Positions 42,138 through 53,099 of a DNA stretch of 64,000 bases are shown here, piece after piece. The stretch comes from Hippasteria phrygiana (lineage: Eukaryota > Echinodermata > Asteroidea > Valvatida > Goniasteridae). Under the pieces are notes generated by a model. That model searched no databases and had not been told where the DNA came from. It saw only the letters and a list, made by a program, of their open reading frames with translations. The DNA lies in assembly GCA_037893225.1 (NCBI GenBank), contig JAZGUH010000359.1, positions 1,302,001 through 1,366,000 of the forward strand, in the 5' to 3' direction. The number at the start of each line of letters is the position of its first letter. The first letter of the stretch is position 1. The position numbers and the translations under genes were made by a program.

Positions 42138-43065
42138 TTCAGCCATGAATGTAATCTGTACACATGACATAAAGGTGCACTACTATTTTCAAAATGGTAA
42201 TTAAATCTCCATTCTGAAAATTCTTTTTCTACCAAAAGATACGTTTCAAAATAGCATCATTGGAATTTAAAGAAGACCATTTCAGGCTGATGTCATTTTG
42301 GAATGATAAAAACATTTAAAGGACCCCAAAAAAATTGATTTCCGGAAATCTAGAAAACGTCTCACCAAAAATCCTGAAATCAGGAACAATTCAGAGAAAT
42401 CTCACCACTGATCATGGTTATTTACTGCAGCATGCTAAAAGCCGAAAGAAGCCTCATCAATGAGCCACGGCAGGCTTGACCATGACCTACAATAATCCGA
42501 GTTAATTTTTCTAAATTCGTTCTGATTCCCGATTCCAAATTCTGAATACCACATTGTGTATTTTAGACAGTTTTCTCAGAATGCTAAAGTGCAAACTCAA
42601 ACTTTCAAAAGTGTCTTTATACATATTCAACATTGTGTTCATTCTGTTTAATACACAAGAACAAATTACCATGGTGTCAGTCCGTGTTCAACTGAGTAAT
42701 GTACATTTATTTATGGAGCACAGTGGAAATCCTGTAAAAACACAACCTTGGTTTAACATTTTACTAAAATGCTTACATTCAAACATTTTACACATTCTTT
42801 ACTTGCATGTGTGCATCTTTTATACCTCAATTCTAAAAATATGTCACAATTTGACAATCATTAAGGCCTAACAGAAAAAATTGTGTTTTTCCGGTAACCC
42901 GACCGACCTGGAATTTTTGGGGCCAAATAGCCGACCTCAAACTTTTTATTGCCATTTTGCTAGTTGCAAATTTTTAATGAGCACTATTTGCAATTATTTG
43001 CAACGAACATAGCCATTTTCCATACTTGAAACCTCCCATAATTTGAAACAAACATACCTGTGTTA

Positions 43066-43963
43066 AAACAGAGGAATAAAAAATACATACTTCATGTGTA
43101 AATGTGTCGTTGCTTTGATCGTTTTCTAAACCCCGACATAACTTCTCGCTCCGTCATATCTCTCCAAGCTCCACACCATAAAGCGCACGTGCGTGCGTGC
43201 TATTTTTGAATCCGTGTCTGAATCACTTGGTATACACAAAGATCGTGTACGTCTTGTCGATGTTCGGCTGGTGGGGAGTACATGCGCATGCAGCAAAGCA
43301 TGGACTCATGTGGGAAAAAAACTTTTCATCTATTTCAATCAAAACTTTCGACAAATTGCAACAAGAAGTGGACCAGAGGTGGAGTGTGTGATAAATGGCT
43401 GTGTGGATAATTCTACGTGTGGCCAACGTGTTACGGTAACGCACCGTGCATGGGAGCTGCCAGTTGGCCGGGCACACCGTTGTATGTACGGCATGGAATA
43501 CTTTATCGTACCACGGCACAGCAGTTTGTGATATGATATGGTGACCGCAAAAACAAGTCAGTTTCATATTTATTTTGTTTAGTTTATTGGTTTTGCTGAT
43601 AAATAGGCTATCAGTCATGCATGCTATTTTACTATGTTCATTCTTTGTTCTGAATAAAACATTGCGATCCCAACTGAACGGATGCAACTTTACCTTTGAA
43701 AATAAAAAAATAAGCAAACGGTCCATCCAGCAAGTGGTTAAACCATTGCCGTTACAGCGGTGTGGACTATCCTGCACGAAAAAAATACAGATTTTCAGGT
43801 AGCCTAATGTTTTAATACATTTCATGAAAAATACGGATTTTCTTAGTAAAATACTGATTTTTTGCTTTCTGAATACTGAAATGAGTTTTAAAAGGTTGGC
43901 AGCCCTGCAATATATTTTTGCTGATATTTCGGTATCAAAATGAATGGATATCGAACAGCCATG
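43066..43963. mobile_element. Diverged copy of the GATATTTCGG element, interrupted by another MITE
   Basis: AATAAAAAATACATACTTCA and CGTTTTCTAAACCCCGACAT match 14585-14650. The right end TTTCGGTATCAAAATGAATG-GATATCGAACAGCC matches 15340-15373. A partial copy of the CTGCCAACC MITE lies at about 43780-43915. Frames here (up to 269 codons on the minus strand) cross these junctions and are not a gene. Confidence 0.6.
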
Positions 43964-44532
43964 TTCACATTGAAAACATTGCACTGATCTATGGAGGATT
44001 TTGACCCCTTTGACCCCTTTCTGTATTACCATGTTATGATTTTTTAAGAATCAGTTCAACTCTGATTTCACCAGTTTTCATCATTCTTTATGAGGTATGA
44101 GTACAACAGATAAGAACACGTACATGTTTAGTGAGTTTGCGAAAGAACGTGCAAATGAGTACTAATGCAAACGCATGCAGAACTGAAATGAAAAAAAAAA
44201 AAAGACTAACAATTTTTTTTTCCTACCTACCTACCTGGATTTTTTCAGACCGGCTTGGAAAAACACAATTTATTTTGCTCGGCCAAACTGACTTTTGTTT
44301 TTTGTCTATTTTAATTTGGAATGCAACCGAACATTTTCAGTTTTGTTGGGCTTGGAAATACTTCCTGTTTGATGATATTAAAAGAAATAGTTATATATTC
44401 TGAGCACACAGTGTGTTTCTGGTGTCAACTGCGAGGTTGGGGTGATTGTTGTCATAAGTGCTAAAAATGCTAGACTTCAAATTTGAAATACAAACATCAT
44501 CTTTTGCTCCTAAACTATTGCATCCATCATTA

Positions 44533-44675
44533 TCCTGACCGTGCTGAATCCAACAAAATCCAACAGTGGGTACTTCCTGTTGGATTTTGTTGGGTGTGGT
44601 CAGTGAACAAAAGATCTTTTGTTCTAGCTGTTGAATTCTGTTGGATTCAGCAGGGTGCCTAGGGAAGGATTAAAT
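44533..44675 (+). mobile_element. Fragment of the TTGGATTTTGTTGG word element
   Basis: GCTGAATCCAACAAAATCCA, CTGTTGGATTTTGTTGGGTG and GTTGGATTCAGCAGGGTGCC share the word of 6822-7175. Confidence 0.5.
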
Positions 44676-44692
44676 GACTGCTTTGCTGAGCA

Positions 44693-44780
44693 TTATATAT
44701 AATAATAATAACAACTTTATTTAAAGATGGTAGCCATGTCACCATGAAGGTGATTTTCAATGGGCCATCATACATAAAAT
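44693..44780 (-). mobile_element. Retroposon 3'-end-like fragment
   Basis: The minus strand ends AAATAAAGTTGTTATTATTA, the form of a LINE or SINE 3' end with a short tandem tail. The body (GGTGACATGGCTACCATC) has no recognised coding. Confidence 0.35.
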
Positions 44781-44979
44781 CAAAATATACAAGAAATTAA
44801 AACAGAAGTACATTTAGCAACAAATTACAATAAAAAGCTAAGGCAATATTTGAAACAAATTACAGATAAAAAAAAGAATAATAATAAAAAAAAATAAAAA
44901 CTAGGACTCTGTCTCTTCGCTGAACAGAACATAGGGCTTTTCCGCATTATTTTTTTATAATGTCACTGCTTCAGGACAA

Positions 44980-46690
44980 TTGGACCTACTAATTTACATG
45001 TCTTTCGAGAAATTATGCCTTTGATGACGTCAATATGATGGTGCACATATTTTGCATTTTTTTTTACATATGTAGTACCTATTAAACCTAATACAAAAAG
45101 AATTTCGATATTAGCATGTTCTGTTGATGAGATATGGCTTAAAGAAAATGTTAAGGTAAAAAACTTTAAAATTACTATAATTTCGTATGATGATGTCATT
45201 GTGACGTCATCTTAATTTTTATCAACAACAAATGCTTGCCTACCAACATACTAAGTTTGAGCGTAATCGGACCTACCGTTCTCTAGATACGGGCCATTGA
45301 AAAATGCACATTTAAGATGACATCACGTGACACGTGATGACGTCATCACCCCGTCACTCTTCGGCATACAATTTCAGCTTAGGGTCTATGTTTGTGTTAA
45401 GTCTGATTAAGATCTGAGGTCGTTTAGTGACCAAAGTGTCACTTACAAAATTCGAGTACAAAGTCTATGGGATTTTGGATAGAACTAAAAATTCATAGAA
45501 AATCAGCTGATGACGTCATCATGACGTCACTTCGGATTTTACATTCTAGTGGCACTATCTACCTACCTACCAATTTTTATGATGATCGGACGTACCCTTA
45601 TATGTGTTTCCAAAAAGCACATTTTTGATGACGTCATAATGACGTCACACATTTTTTACATTTATGTGAAAGAATATGGAAGCTAACAAAGCTATTACAA
45701 AAATACTTTTGAATTTAGCATGTTCTGTTGATGAGATATGGCTTTAAGAAACTTTAAAGTTCAAAAACTTTAATATTACTGTAAAATCGTATGATGACGT
45801 CATCATGACGTCACCTCAATTTTCATCTAGACACGAGCTACACTACCAACATACCTGGTTTGAAGGCAATCGGACGTACCGTTCTCTAGATATGGGCCCT
45901 TGAAAAATGCACCTTTAAGATGACGTCACATGACACGTGATGACGTCACGTTTCGGCATACATTTTGAGCTTAGAGTCTATGTTTGTGTTAAGCCTGATT
46001 AAGATCTGATGTTGTTTAGTGACCAAAGTGGCTCTTACAAAATTTGTGTACAAAGTCTATGGTATTTGGGATATAACTAAAAAAATCATAGAAAATCAGC
46101 CGGTGACGTCATCATGACGTCACCTCGGATTTAACATGCTAGTAGCACTATCTACCTGCACACTAATTTTTATGACGATCAGACCTACCCTTATATGTGT
46201 TTCAAAAAAGCATATTTTTGATGACGTCATGATGACGTCACACATTTTTTACATTTATGTGAAAGAATATAGAAGCTAACAAAGCTATTACAAAAATACT
46301 TTTGAATTTAGCATGTTCTGTTGATGAGATATGGCTTTAAGAAACTTTAAAGTTCAAAAACTTTAATATTACTGTAAAATCGTATGACGTCACCATGACG
46401 TCACCTCAATTTTCATCTATAACACGAGCTAGCCTACCAACATACCAGGTTTAAAGGAAATCGGACATACCGTTTTCTAGATATTGGCCCTCGAAAAACG
46501 CACCTTTAAGATGACGTCACGTGACACGTGATGACGTCATCATGACGTCACTCTTCGACATGCAATTTCAGCATAGGGTCTATGTTTGAGTTAAGTTTGG
46601 TTAAGATCTGAGGTTTTTTAAGACCTAAAGTGCCGCCGACAAAATTCGTGTGCAAAGTCTATGGGATTTTGGTCAGAACTAAAAGAAGAA
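44980..46690. repeat. Tandem array of about 600-bp units rich in TGACGTCA
   Basis: The phrase GCATGTTCTGTTGATGAGAT recurs near 45115, 45718 and 46311, giving about 600-bp spacing and nearly three units. TGACGTCA (CRE/ATF palindrome) occurs 20 times: 45025, 45202, 45338, 45511, 45522, 45629, 45640, 45795, 45806, 45921, 45941, 46104, 46115, 46222, 46233, 46385, 46396, 46512, 46532 and 46543. Seven pairs are exactly 11 bp apart. No coding is recognised. Confidence 0.85.
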
Positions 46691-47281
46691 GAAAAAAGAA
46701 AATCAGAACAAAAACAAGGCCTTTTCCGACTGGAAGTGTCGGAAAAGCCAAAAATAAAAAAAATAAAAAAATCTTTGTGGATTTGATGATGTTCAGTATA
46801 CAGTTGGAGGTGTTCAACTGTATCTGGTTGGTCACCAACTTTACCCAAAAAAATAATATTCACGAACGAGGGAGACAACTGCAACAGAATCTAGAAACTA
46901 CAGCAGTGAACATACCTGTACTAGTTGCATGCAAATGTTGTGCCTTTTTTAAACTTAAATTCTACAGGCAATAATAAAAATCTAAACAGGAAAAGACATA
47001 CATTTTCAGTCAGACAAGCTGATACCACAGAGGGCAGATTGTAGGGCAGAGTGCCATTCAGTGATATTTTTTTCAAATTTCTATTAAACTTTGCACAAAG
47101 ACTTCGTAAACTAAACTTCTTACAAGTACCTTGTTTCAATTCCCATTTCAGTTGTTTTTTCATCCCTTATTCTTGAAAAATACACGCGGTACAGATATAC
47201 ACAAATGCAGCGTGGTCACTCATCAAATTTCAAATTCCCAAGATTCATCCTGTAAAATTCCCAAGAATTCACAAGGCGTCG

Positions 47282-47854
47282 TATGGCGTCCTAGCGCCCA
47301 ATACTGCAAAACAGTTCCATGCTAGAGAAAGAGGTTCAGAAATCACACTTTACCTGCATAAATATTCTTGGTATCATCTCTGTCCCACAGTTCAACAGCC
47401 CATCTCCCCGGTAGGATAATAACATTCCTCCAAGAAGGTTAAGAACAGGAGATATTTGCAGCGCAAAATCGTCTCCACGCGACGCTGACTTCACAAACAA
47501 GAGGAGCAATACCCACATCTGGAATTTTCATCAACAGAGGGCGCAATTTACAGGTAGTCACCGCGCGGCACGCGCGCCGTGGCCGGCCTTGCACGGCGAC
47601 TGTAAATTGCGTTCCAGATGTGGGTATTGCTCCTCTTGTTTGTGAAGTCAGCGTCGCATGGAGACGATTTTGCGCTGCAAATATCTCCTGTTCTTAACCT
47701 TCTTGGAGGAATATTTCTATCCTACCGGGGAGATGGGCTGTTGAACTGTGGAACAGAGATGATGCCAAGAATATTTATGTAGGTAAAGTGTGATTTCTGA
47801 ACCTCTTTCTCTAGCATGGAACTGTTTTGCAGTATTGGGCACTAGTACGCCATA
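47282..47854. repeat. Foldback palindrome 1 (about 570 bp, arms about 250 bp)
   Basis: The left arm from TATGGCGTCCTAGCGCCCAA is mirrored by the right arm ending TTGGGCACTAGTACGCCATA. The arms include AGGAGCAATACCCACATCTG and its complement. The loop holds a CpG-rich GTCACCGCGCGGCACGCGCG stretch. Arm identity is high but imperfect. The mirrored frames in it (for example 60 codons at 47336-47518) are shadows. Confidence 0.85.
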
Positions 47855-48511
47855 TCATGGCGTCCTTTTAAGTTCTAGAGCTAGGTTGAATTCTGATGTT
47901 TTTGTTGGGACTTTAGACGTATTAAATTAATAATGAATAGAAAATCATCGTACACGGACTTGGACCCTACTATCGCCAGATCATGTCCAAATGTTAAAAA
48001 AGGCGATAAACATGATAAAGGGTCCAAACTCCGGCCATTGTGTATTGTAGCTGTAGGGCCCCCTCTTTAGTTTCGATCAAATTAGAGTCAATGGTATTTT
48101 TTCTCATTCCAAAATGACTTTTTTAAACCTAAAGCAGACTTCTCTTAATTCTATTGACATCATTTTTTTGTAATTTTGAACAGTTTATTGCGGTAGAAAA
48201 TGCAATTTTCCTACGCGCTTTACGGCAGTTGCCATTCGAATCAATGCGGTTTTGCGTGTTTACTGTACGTCGCGGTGATCGCCATCTTTGTTTTCGCTTT
48301 GCATTTTGTCGTCCTTTACCCTAAAACTACCCTCAAAAACTAAAACCCTGCCCTTTATCTACGACATACCTGTTGGTTTGTAATGTCGCTAACTAGTTTG
48401 GTAATTCCAATAACCTAAAAGTGGATTTTTGTTCCCTATAGGGAACAGGGCCCTACACTACATGTATACACAATCGCCCAAACTCCAAGTCCAACTCCTA
48501 AGTCCAAGTTA

Positions 48512-48558
48512 CTCGGACCATGGAGGAAGAAAGGTGTTTTCTTCCTCCATGCTCGGAC
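48512..48558. mobile_element. Hairpin insertion 2: 33-bp perfect hairpin with 7-bp direct repeats
   Basis: CTCGGAC (48512-48518 and 48552-48558) flanks a hairpin at 48519-48551 with arms CATGGAGGAAGAAA and TTTCTTCCTCCATG and loop GGTGT. The sister arm of the palindrome at about 50127-50150 reads AAGTTACTTGGACTAGGCTA without the insertion, which gives the empty site. Confidence 0.88.
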
Positions 48559-48662
48559 TAGCTTCAGATTAGCCCTACAAATAGGGCTGTAAATGGTTCC
48601 TTTTTTAACTTCTGGCTTTTTACTGTCACCATTGAAGCCAGAAGTTAAAAAAGGAACCATTT

Positions 48663-49272
48663 TAGCGGTGTGCATCAGAACCGGGTACCCGAGTGCCCGA
48701 TCGTTCATGTCAGGAACCGGTTCCAGATTATGGAATCGAGTACCCGTACAACTTTACATTATTGTATAGTAACTTCCCAGAAATTAAAAAGGAAAGGTTT
48801 TGAATGTTATTTGTCAGGAATTTTCAAAATTAAAACCCGACTACATGGGAAACCAGCACATATTTCATGTTTATGACCGTGACGCTCACGAAAATTGACA
48901 ATAAAGGGAATTTACCGGTTGTGGTTTTTGTAGTCTGGGTATGGATAAAGAGCCTCGACCAGACATGATAGCATGCCTCATTCCACAATAAATACATGTA
49001 CAACTGTATAAAGCATCTGTCTTTTGTGATATGCCGGCGCATGCACGTACCGGAACATGTAATGGCGGAGAAGTGATCATGTTTACTGGACAGGCATGAG
49101 ATTTTTCAGACTTTTGTCTGAAATCAGACTTTTGAATCTCAGAGAAAGACATTATTGCAACTTCCCGGATTGGAAGTTTTGGGGGGTTGGGTTTCTTTAA
49201 CGGGTACCCGGGTACCCGTAGTTTTTCAATCAGGTACCCGGTTCTTTAACTACCTGTAAATGCACACCCCTA
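48663..49272 (-). mobile_element. hAT-like MITE family D copy 2 with exact 8-bp target duplication
   Basis: AACCATTT (48655-48662) and AACCATTT (49273-49280) flank ends TAGCGGTGTGCAT and ATGCACACCCCTA. The interior is the inverted version of 3998-4569, including ACCGGGTACCCG words at both ends. Confidence 0.85.
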
Positions 49273-49307
49273 AACCATTTACAGCCCTATTTGTACTTGT
49301 AGGGCTA

Positions 49308-50150
49308 GCTTTAGTCCGAGTAACTTGGACCCTTTATCGCCTTTTTTAACATTTGGACATGATCTGGCGATAGTAGGGTCCAAGGCAACGTTAGACGATG
49401 CTCTATTCATTAATTCAATACGTCAAAAATCCAATCAAAAAAATCATAATTCAACCTTACAACGGCCACCAAAATACTAGATACCCCACCATCTTAACAA
49501 GTGGAGTTTCATGATCAGAATGTACCAAGGTTTACTTAACATCCAAATAAAAAGTGAAATTTTACCGTTTAATTCCCAGAGACCCCCGCAGAACATGTCT
49601 TTTCGCTTTCTTGGAGTTCAAATAGTGCTCCTCGACCTTGATGCGCAGCGACCGCATGCACCGCGCGACAACCTGTTTATGCCGGCGACTGTTTCGTGAA
49701 GAATTCCCTCCCCCATGACGCGCGTGCAACCTCGAATCAATATACTACATGTATCTACACACGAACACGTACCGCGACCGGTATACCACTCACGAAACAG
49801 TCGCCTGCATAAACAGGTTGTCGCGCGGTGCATGCGGTCGCTGCGCATCAGGGTGACGTCATGCAAGGTCGAGGAGTCACTATTCGAACTCCAAGAAAGC
49901 GAAAAGACATGTTCTGCGGGTGTCTCTGGGAATTAAACGGTAAAATTTCACTTGTTAAGATGGTGGGGTATCTAGTATTTTGGTGGCCGTTGTAAGGTTG
50001 AATTGTGATTTTTTTGATTGGATTTTTGACGTATTGAATTAATGAATAGAGCATCGTCTAACGTTGCCTTGGACCCTACTATCGCCAGATCATGTCCAAA
50101 TGTTAAAAAAGGCGATAAAGGGTCCAAGTTACTTGGACTAGGCTAGCTTC
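49308..50150. repeat. Foldback palindrome 3 (about 840 bp, arms about 370 bp)
   Basis: The left arm GAGTAACTTGGACCCTTTAT… is mirrored by …ATAAAGGGTCCAAGTTACTT. Both arms contain GCGATAGTAGGGTCCAAGG, CTAGATACCCCACCATCTTA and GAACATGTCTTTTCGCTTTC or complements. The centre holds CGCGCGACAACCTGTTTATG and its complement. A third copy of the outer arm lies at 47880-48010. Confidence 0.85.
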
Positions 50151-50159
50151 AGATACGGT

Positions 50160-50313
50160 AGACCTTATATCGCAAATACCGCCTGGATGAGACGTCACAA
50201 TGGTTACTAGGGATTCTGAAAAGAAACGCGTACAAAAATCTATCCCAATTCCTTCCCACAATCCCTTGTGACCATTGTGACGTCTCATCCAGGCGGTATT
50301 TGCGATAAGGTCT
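50160..50313. mobile_element. MITE with about 45-bp terminal inverted repeats
   Basis: AGACCTTATATCGCAAATAC…GAGACGTCACAATGGT is mirrored by ACCATTGTGACGTCTC…GTATTTGCGATAAGGTCT. It is about 154 bp in total. Confidence 0.85.
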
Positions 50314-50716
50314 GAGTATGAGTATTAAGTATTATTAAACGGTGGACTCCCTAGTAATCACACTACGACTACCCCTAGAACTATGGGGCTCCTACCTCTT
50401 TAGAGAATCAAACATCATAATTGTAACCGTACCACGAATACATCATTATTTTTGCGGATTGTAAATGAAAAACTAATACACTTACGCTCACAACTCCGTC
50501 TCCGGTTCGAACTTCGAAGTGCAACGGGACGAATTACCTATCAAAACGACTCATCATGCAAAATGAATGCGCGGTATCGCGCGTCAGATCTATCGTACTC
50601 TCAGTCTCACGTTCACATTGCATAGTCAAATATCAGTTGAGGCACCCGACTATGGCATTTTTAAACAAGAGATGGCGCTGCTTAAGTTTGACAGTTACGA
50701 GTTTTGTAATTTTTCT

Positions 50717-50933
50717 TTAATAACCCCCCTTGCCACCGGGTGGCGCCGGGGCACCAGGCCGGGTTATGCAGCCAAGCGAAACGGAAACAAGAGGCTTGTG
50801 CAGCCAAGCATAACGTACACAATACCCCAATAATGGTTGAAAATGCAAAAATTGGCGTGTATTTGTGTCAACCGGCCAGGTGGCAATTTCAATCTGCACG
50901 TATTTGTGTCAACCGGTGGCAAGGGGTTATTAA
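50717..50933 (+). mobile_element. Repeat family B copy 5, with clear terminal inverted repeats
   Basis: The left end TTAATAACCCCCTTGCCACC is mirrored by GGTGGCAAGGGGTTATTAA. It is the most complete copy and defines family B as a TTAA-ended inverted-repeat element. Confidence 0.8.
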
Positions 50934-50965
50934 GGATAGGCCAGGTAGCACCGAAGTGATGACGT

Positions 50966-51092
50966 CAATGGAATGTTTGGAACCAGAATACTGTTGTTAT
51001 GTGTTTGCATGACTGGCTGTTAACAAAGGAACAGTCGAAATTTACATTTGTTTGGAACCAGTTGTCATGCCAACTGACGTCAGACTTCGGCA
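50966..51092 (+). repeat. Dispersed repeat E copy 2
   Basis: It matches 20374-20508: GTTTGGAACCAGAATACTG, GCATGACTGGCTGTTAAC and GCCAACTGACGTCAGACTTC. Confidence 0.7.
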
Positions 51093-51672
51093 GGTCTATA
51101 GCCAACCACAATGATCAACTGCAAAGAGCGATGAGACCGGATTTTTCCAACTTAAGGGCCTATTCATCAAGCTCATTTGGGGAGTGAAATTTCCGAAAAT
51201 AATACACTAATCTCTATTCAGTTGACACTTTCCCCCTCAAACTAACATTTCTGGGACAAAAAAGAGAATAAGTGTTCTGTTGAATTTTCTTTCCGCTTTT
51301 TGGGGGTTTGTTCTGAGAAACGCGCATGCTGTAACTCGTCTTTTGTGGTTGTTGATGAGTAAGCGTTATGCATTTTTGTGTTTTTTTAAAAAACTTTTCC
51401 CCGATATAAAGTTCCAAAACTTGGAACCGGTGACATGTCGGAGCGCCCTCACCCTCCGCCCAGGAGCAAGTTTTGTTGAGCAACTTGAGTCGACTAGACT
51501 TAAAGGCCGTGTACATGATTGGTCATTGTTGCAATTTTCAAAAATGGGCGGATTTGTGGGTTAGTATGTTATAGAAAATATCGTTCCAATCACCTGTTCA
51601 ACGTTTTGCGTTGTTGGATGGCGAGAAAACCGAGAGAAAAACGGCGCTTGTTTTCAACCGTCGGGCGGATGA

Positions 51673-51787
51673 TAGCCTTTAGTCAAGGCGCGCGTGGCTG
51701 CCAGCTGGACACGTAACGCGCCCTGAATGCCAGCATGTCCAGCGCGCCACTCGTCCGGGTAGCCACGCGCGCCTTGACTAAAGGCTA
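51673..51787. mobile_element. Short inverted-repeat element with 27-bp perfect arms
   Basis: TAGCCTTTAGTCAAGGCGCG (then CGTGGCT) is mirrored by AGCCACG then CGCGCCTTGACTAAAGGCTA. It is CpG-rich, about 115 bp. Confidence 0.85.
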
Positions 51788-51999
51788 CAGGGCAGTTTTC
51801 CAACGATTTCCAGCTGGAAATGATCGTCAGTTAGACCAGTGACATCTAGGGCCTGTTTGTTTCACACGAATCCGGATCGCGATCAGTGATCGGTGCGTTC
51901 CGTAGTCTTGGTTCCAAGACGTCCTTAGCGGTGCGACGTATAGCGCGCACGGCCGGCCGACAGCGCCCTCCTACTACACACACACGCCAAGGCCCAAGG

Positions 52000-52180
52000 C
52001 GCACGCTCCCCCCCCCCCCATACAACCCCCCCCCCCCCCCAGTCGTCGCCCCCCCCCCCCCCCCCAGTGAAAATTCCGCAAACGCAGAAAATAATAGCAC
52101 TATGAAGACAAATCACTGTGAGCGCCCCCCCCCCACCCCCCCACTGTAACATCCAGCCCCCCCCCCCCACCAATCGCATG
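52000..52180. repeat. Cluster of poly-C tracts
   Basis: Four or more C runs of 9-17 bases separated by short spacers lie within 180 bp. Similar runs are at 52499-52520 and 53547-53563, and G runs at 54990-55054. The glycine- or proline-rich frames here follow from the homopolymers. Confidence 0.85.
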
Positions 52181-52712
52181 GAGACAAAAATACACCGCCA
52201 TTCATGACACCTGTTAAAGGCGCTCGGAATGCAACATTAAAATCGCGCCCGGACCCCTTCCCCCGTTTATCAATTATTTTGCAAAACTATGGTGTAAACG
52301 TTTGACCATCGCCACGGGTACGGGTGTAGGGTTAATAGACACTCCCCCTATTCCTATAGTTGATTTTTGTCGGCAAATTGGTGTTGGCAAAATCTCGTCT
52401 CGATCGGCAAAGTGCACGGTGTCCGACAAAGTATTCGAAATACAAATTTAATGGCGCCCTCAACGTCATGACACTCCATTAAAATGGTCTAGCGACTCCC
52501 CCCCCCCCCCCCCCCCCCCCTCCCCCTCCCCCGCATATCGCGGATATTATTTTTCCTTGGTTGTATCCTGTTGTGTTGTGTTGTGTATTTTTAGTCTGGC
52601 CCATTGTATCCGAGTATAGCATTCGCCATTCGGTCTTGTTTTCTTGAGTCTACTCAAGACGCGCAGCAGACAATAATACGGGCTAGAATATAATGTTGCA
52701 GGTCACGTCATA

Positions 52713-52802
52713 CACTATGAACATCTAACAAAAGAAAACCCACGCAGTCCTTTGTTTGTAACAAAGGACTGCGGGGTTTTCTTTTGTTAGATGTTCATAG
52801 TG
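52713..52802. repeat. 90-bp near-perfect hairpin
   Basis: CACTATGAACATCTAACAAA… is mirrored by …TTTGTTAGATGTTCATAGTG, with ACGCAGTCCTTTGT / ACAAAGGACTGCG nearest the 4-nt loop. The arms are about 43 bp with one small mismatch. Confidence 0.85.
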
Positions 52803-52839
52803 ATATGCGCCAGAGAAAGTTTTTGATGGGAAGTTTGTA

Positions 52840-52989
52840 GGCCTGTTTATAGTTTCACACGAATCCGGATCGCGATCAGTGATCCATCCACTGGTGGTTC
52901 GCTCCATCCATAATCTGGTGGAATCTGGTGTGTGAACTAATGTACAGATTACTGATTGCGATCCGGATTCGTGTGAAACAAAACAGGCC
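52840..52989. mobile_element. MITE with GGCCTGTTT…TTTCACACGAATCCGG ends
   Basis: TTTCACACGAATCCGGATCG at the left is mirrored by CGGATTCGTGTGAAACAAAA at the right, inside GGCCTGTTT / AAACAGGCC. A third end of the same family is at 51849-51893 with no matching partner seen nearby. Confidence 0.75.
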
Positions 52990-53099
52990 CCGTGTCTGCA
53001 TTTTGTGCGTCGGGTCGAATGTGAGACTTTTGAGACGTTCTCACCAGTCGCACGCATGCTCAGAACTAGCAAAAAGGACCGGTATGTCTGCTGCCACCA

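Larger units (their letters stand above)
48500..49330. repeat. Foldback palindrome 2, carrying nested insertions
   Basis: CCAAGTTACTCGGAC…AGCCCTACAAATAGGGCTGT is mirrored by ACAGCCCTATTTGTACTTGT…AGTCCGAGTAACTTGG. The centre is occupied by a hAT-like MITE (48663-49272). A second small hairpin of about 27-bp arms (ATGGTTCCTTTTTTAACTTC…) lies at 48587-48660. Confidence 0.7.

Noticed and set aside
43223..44032. 269-codon minus-strand frame
   Set aside because: It crosses the junction of two MITE copies, shows no recognisable domain, and neighbouring repeat copies do not keep the frame.
51846..52179. Glycine- or proline-rich frames of 84-87 codons
   Set aside because: They arise from poly-C/poly-G homopolymers.
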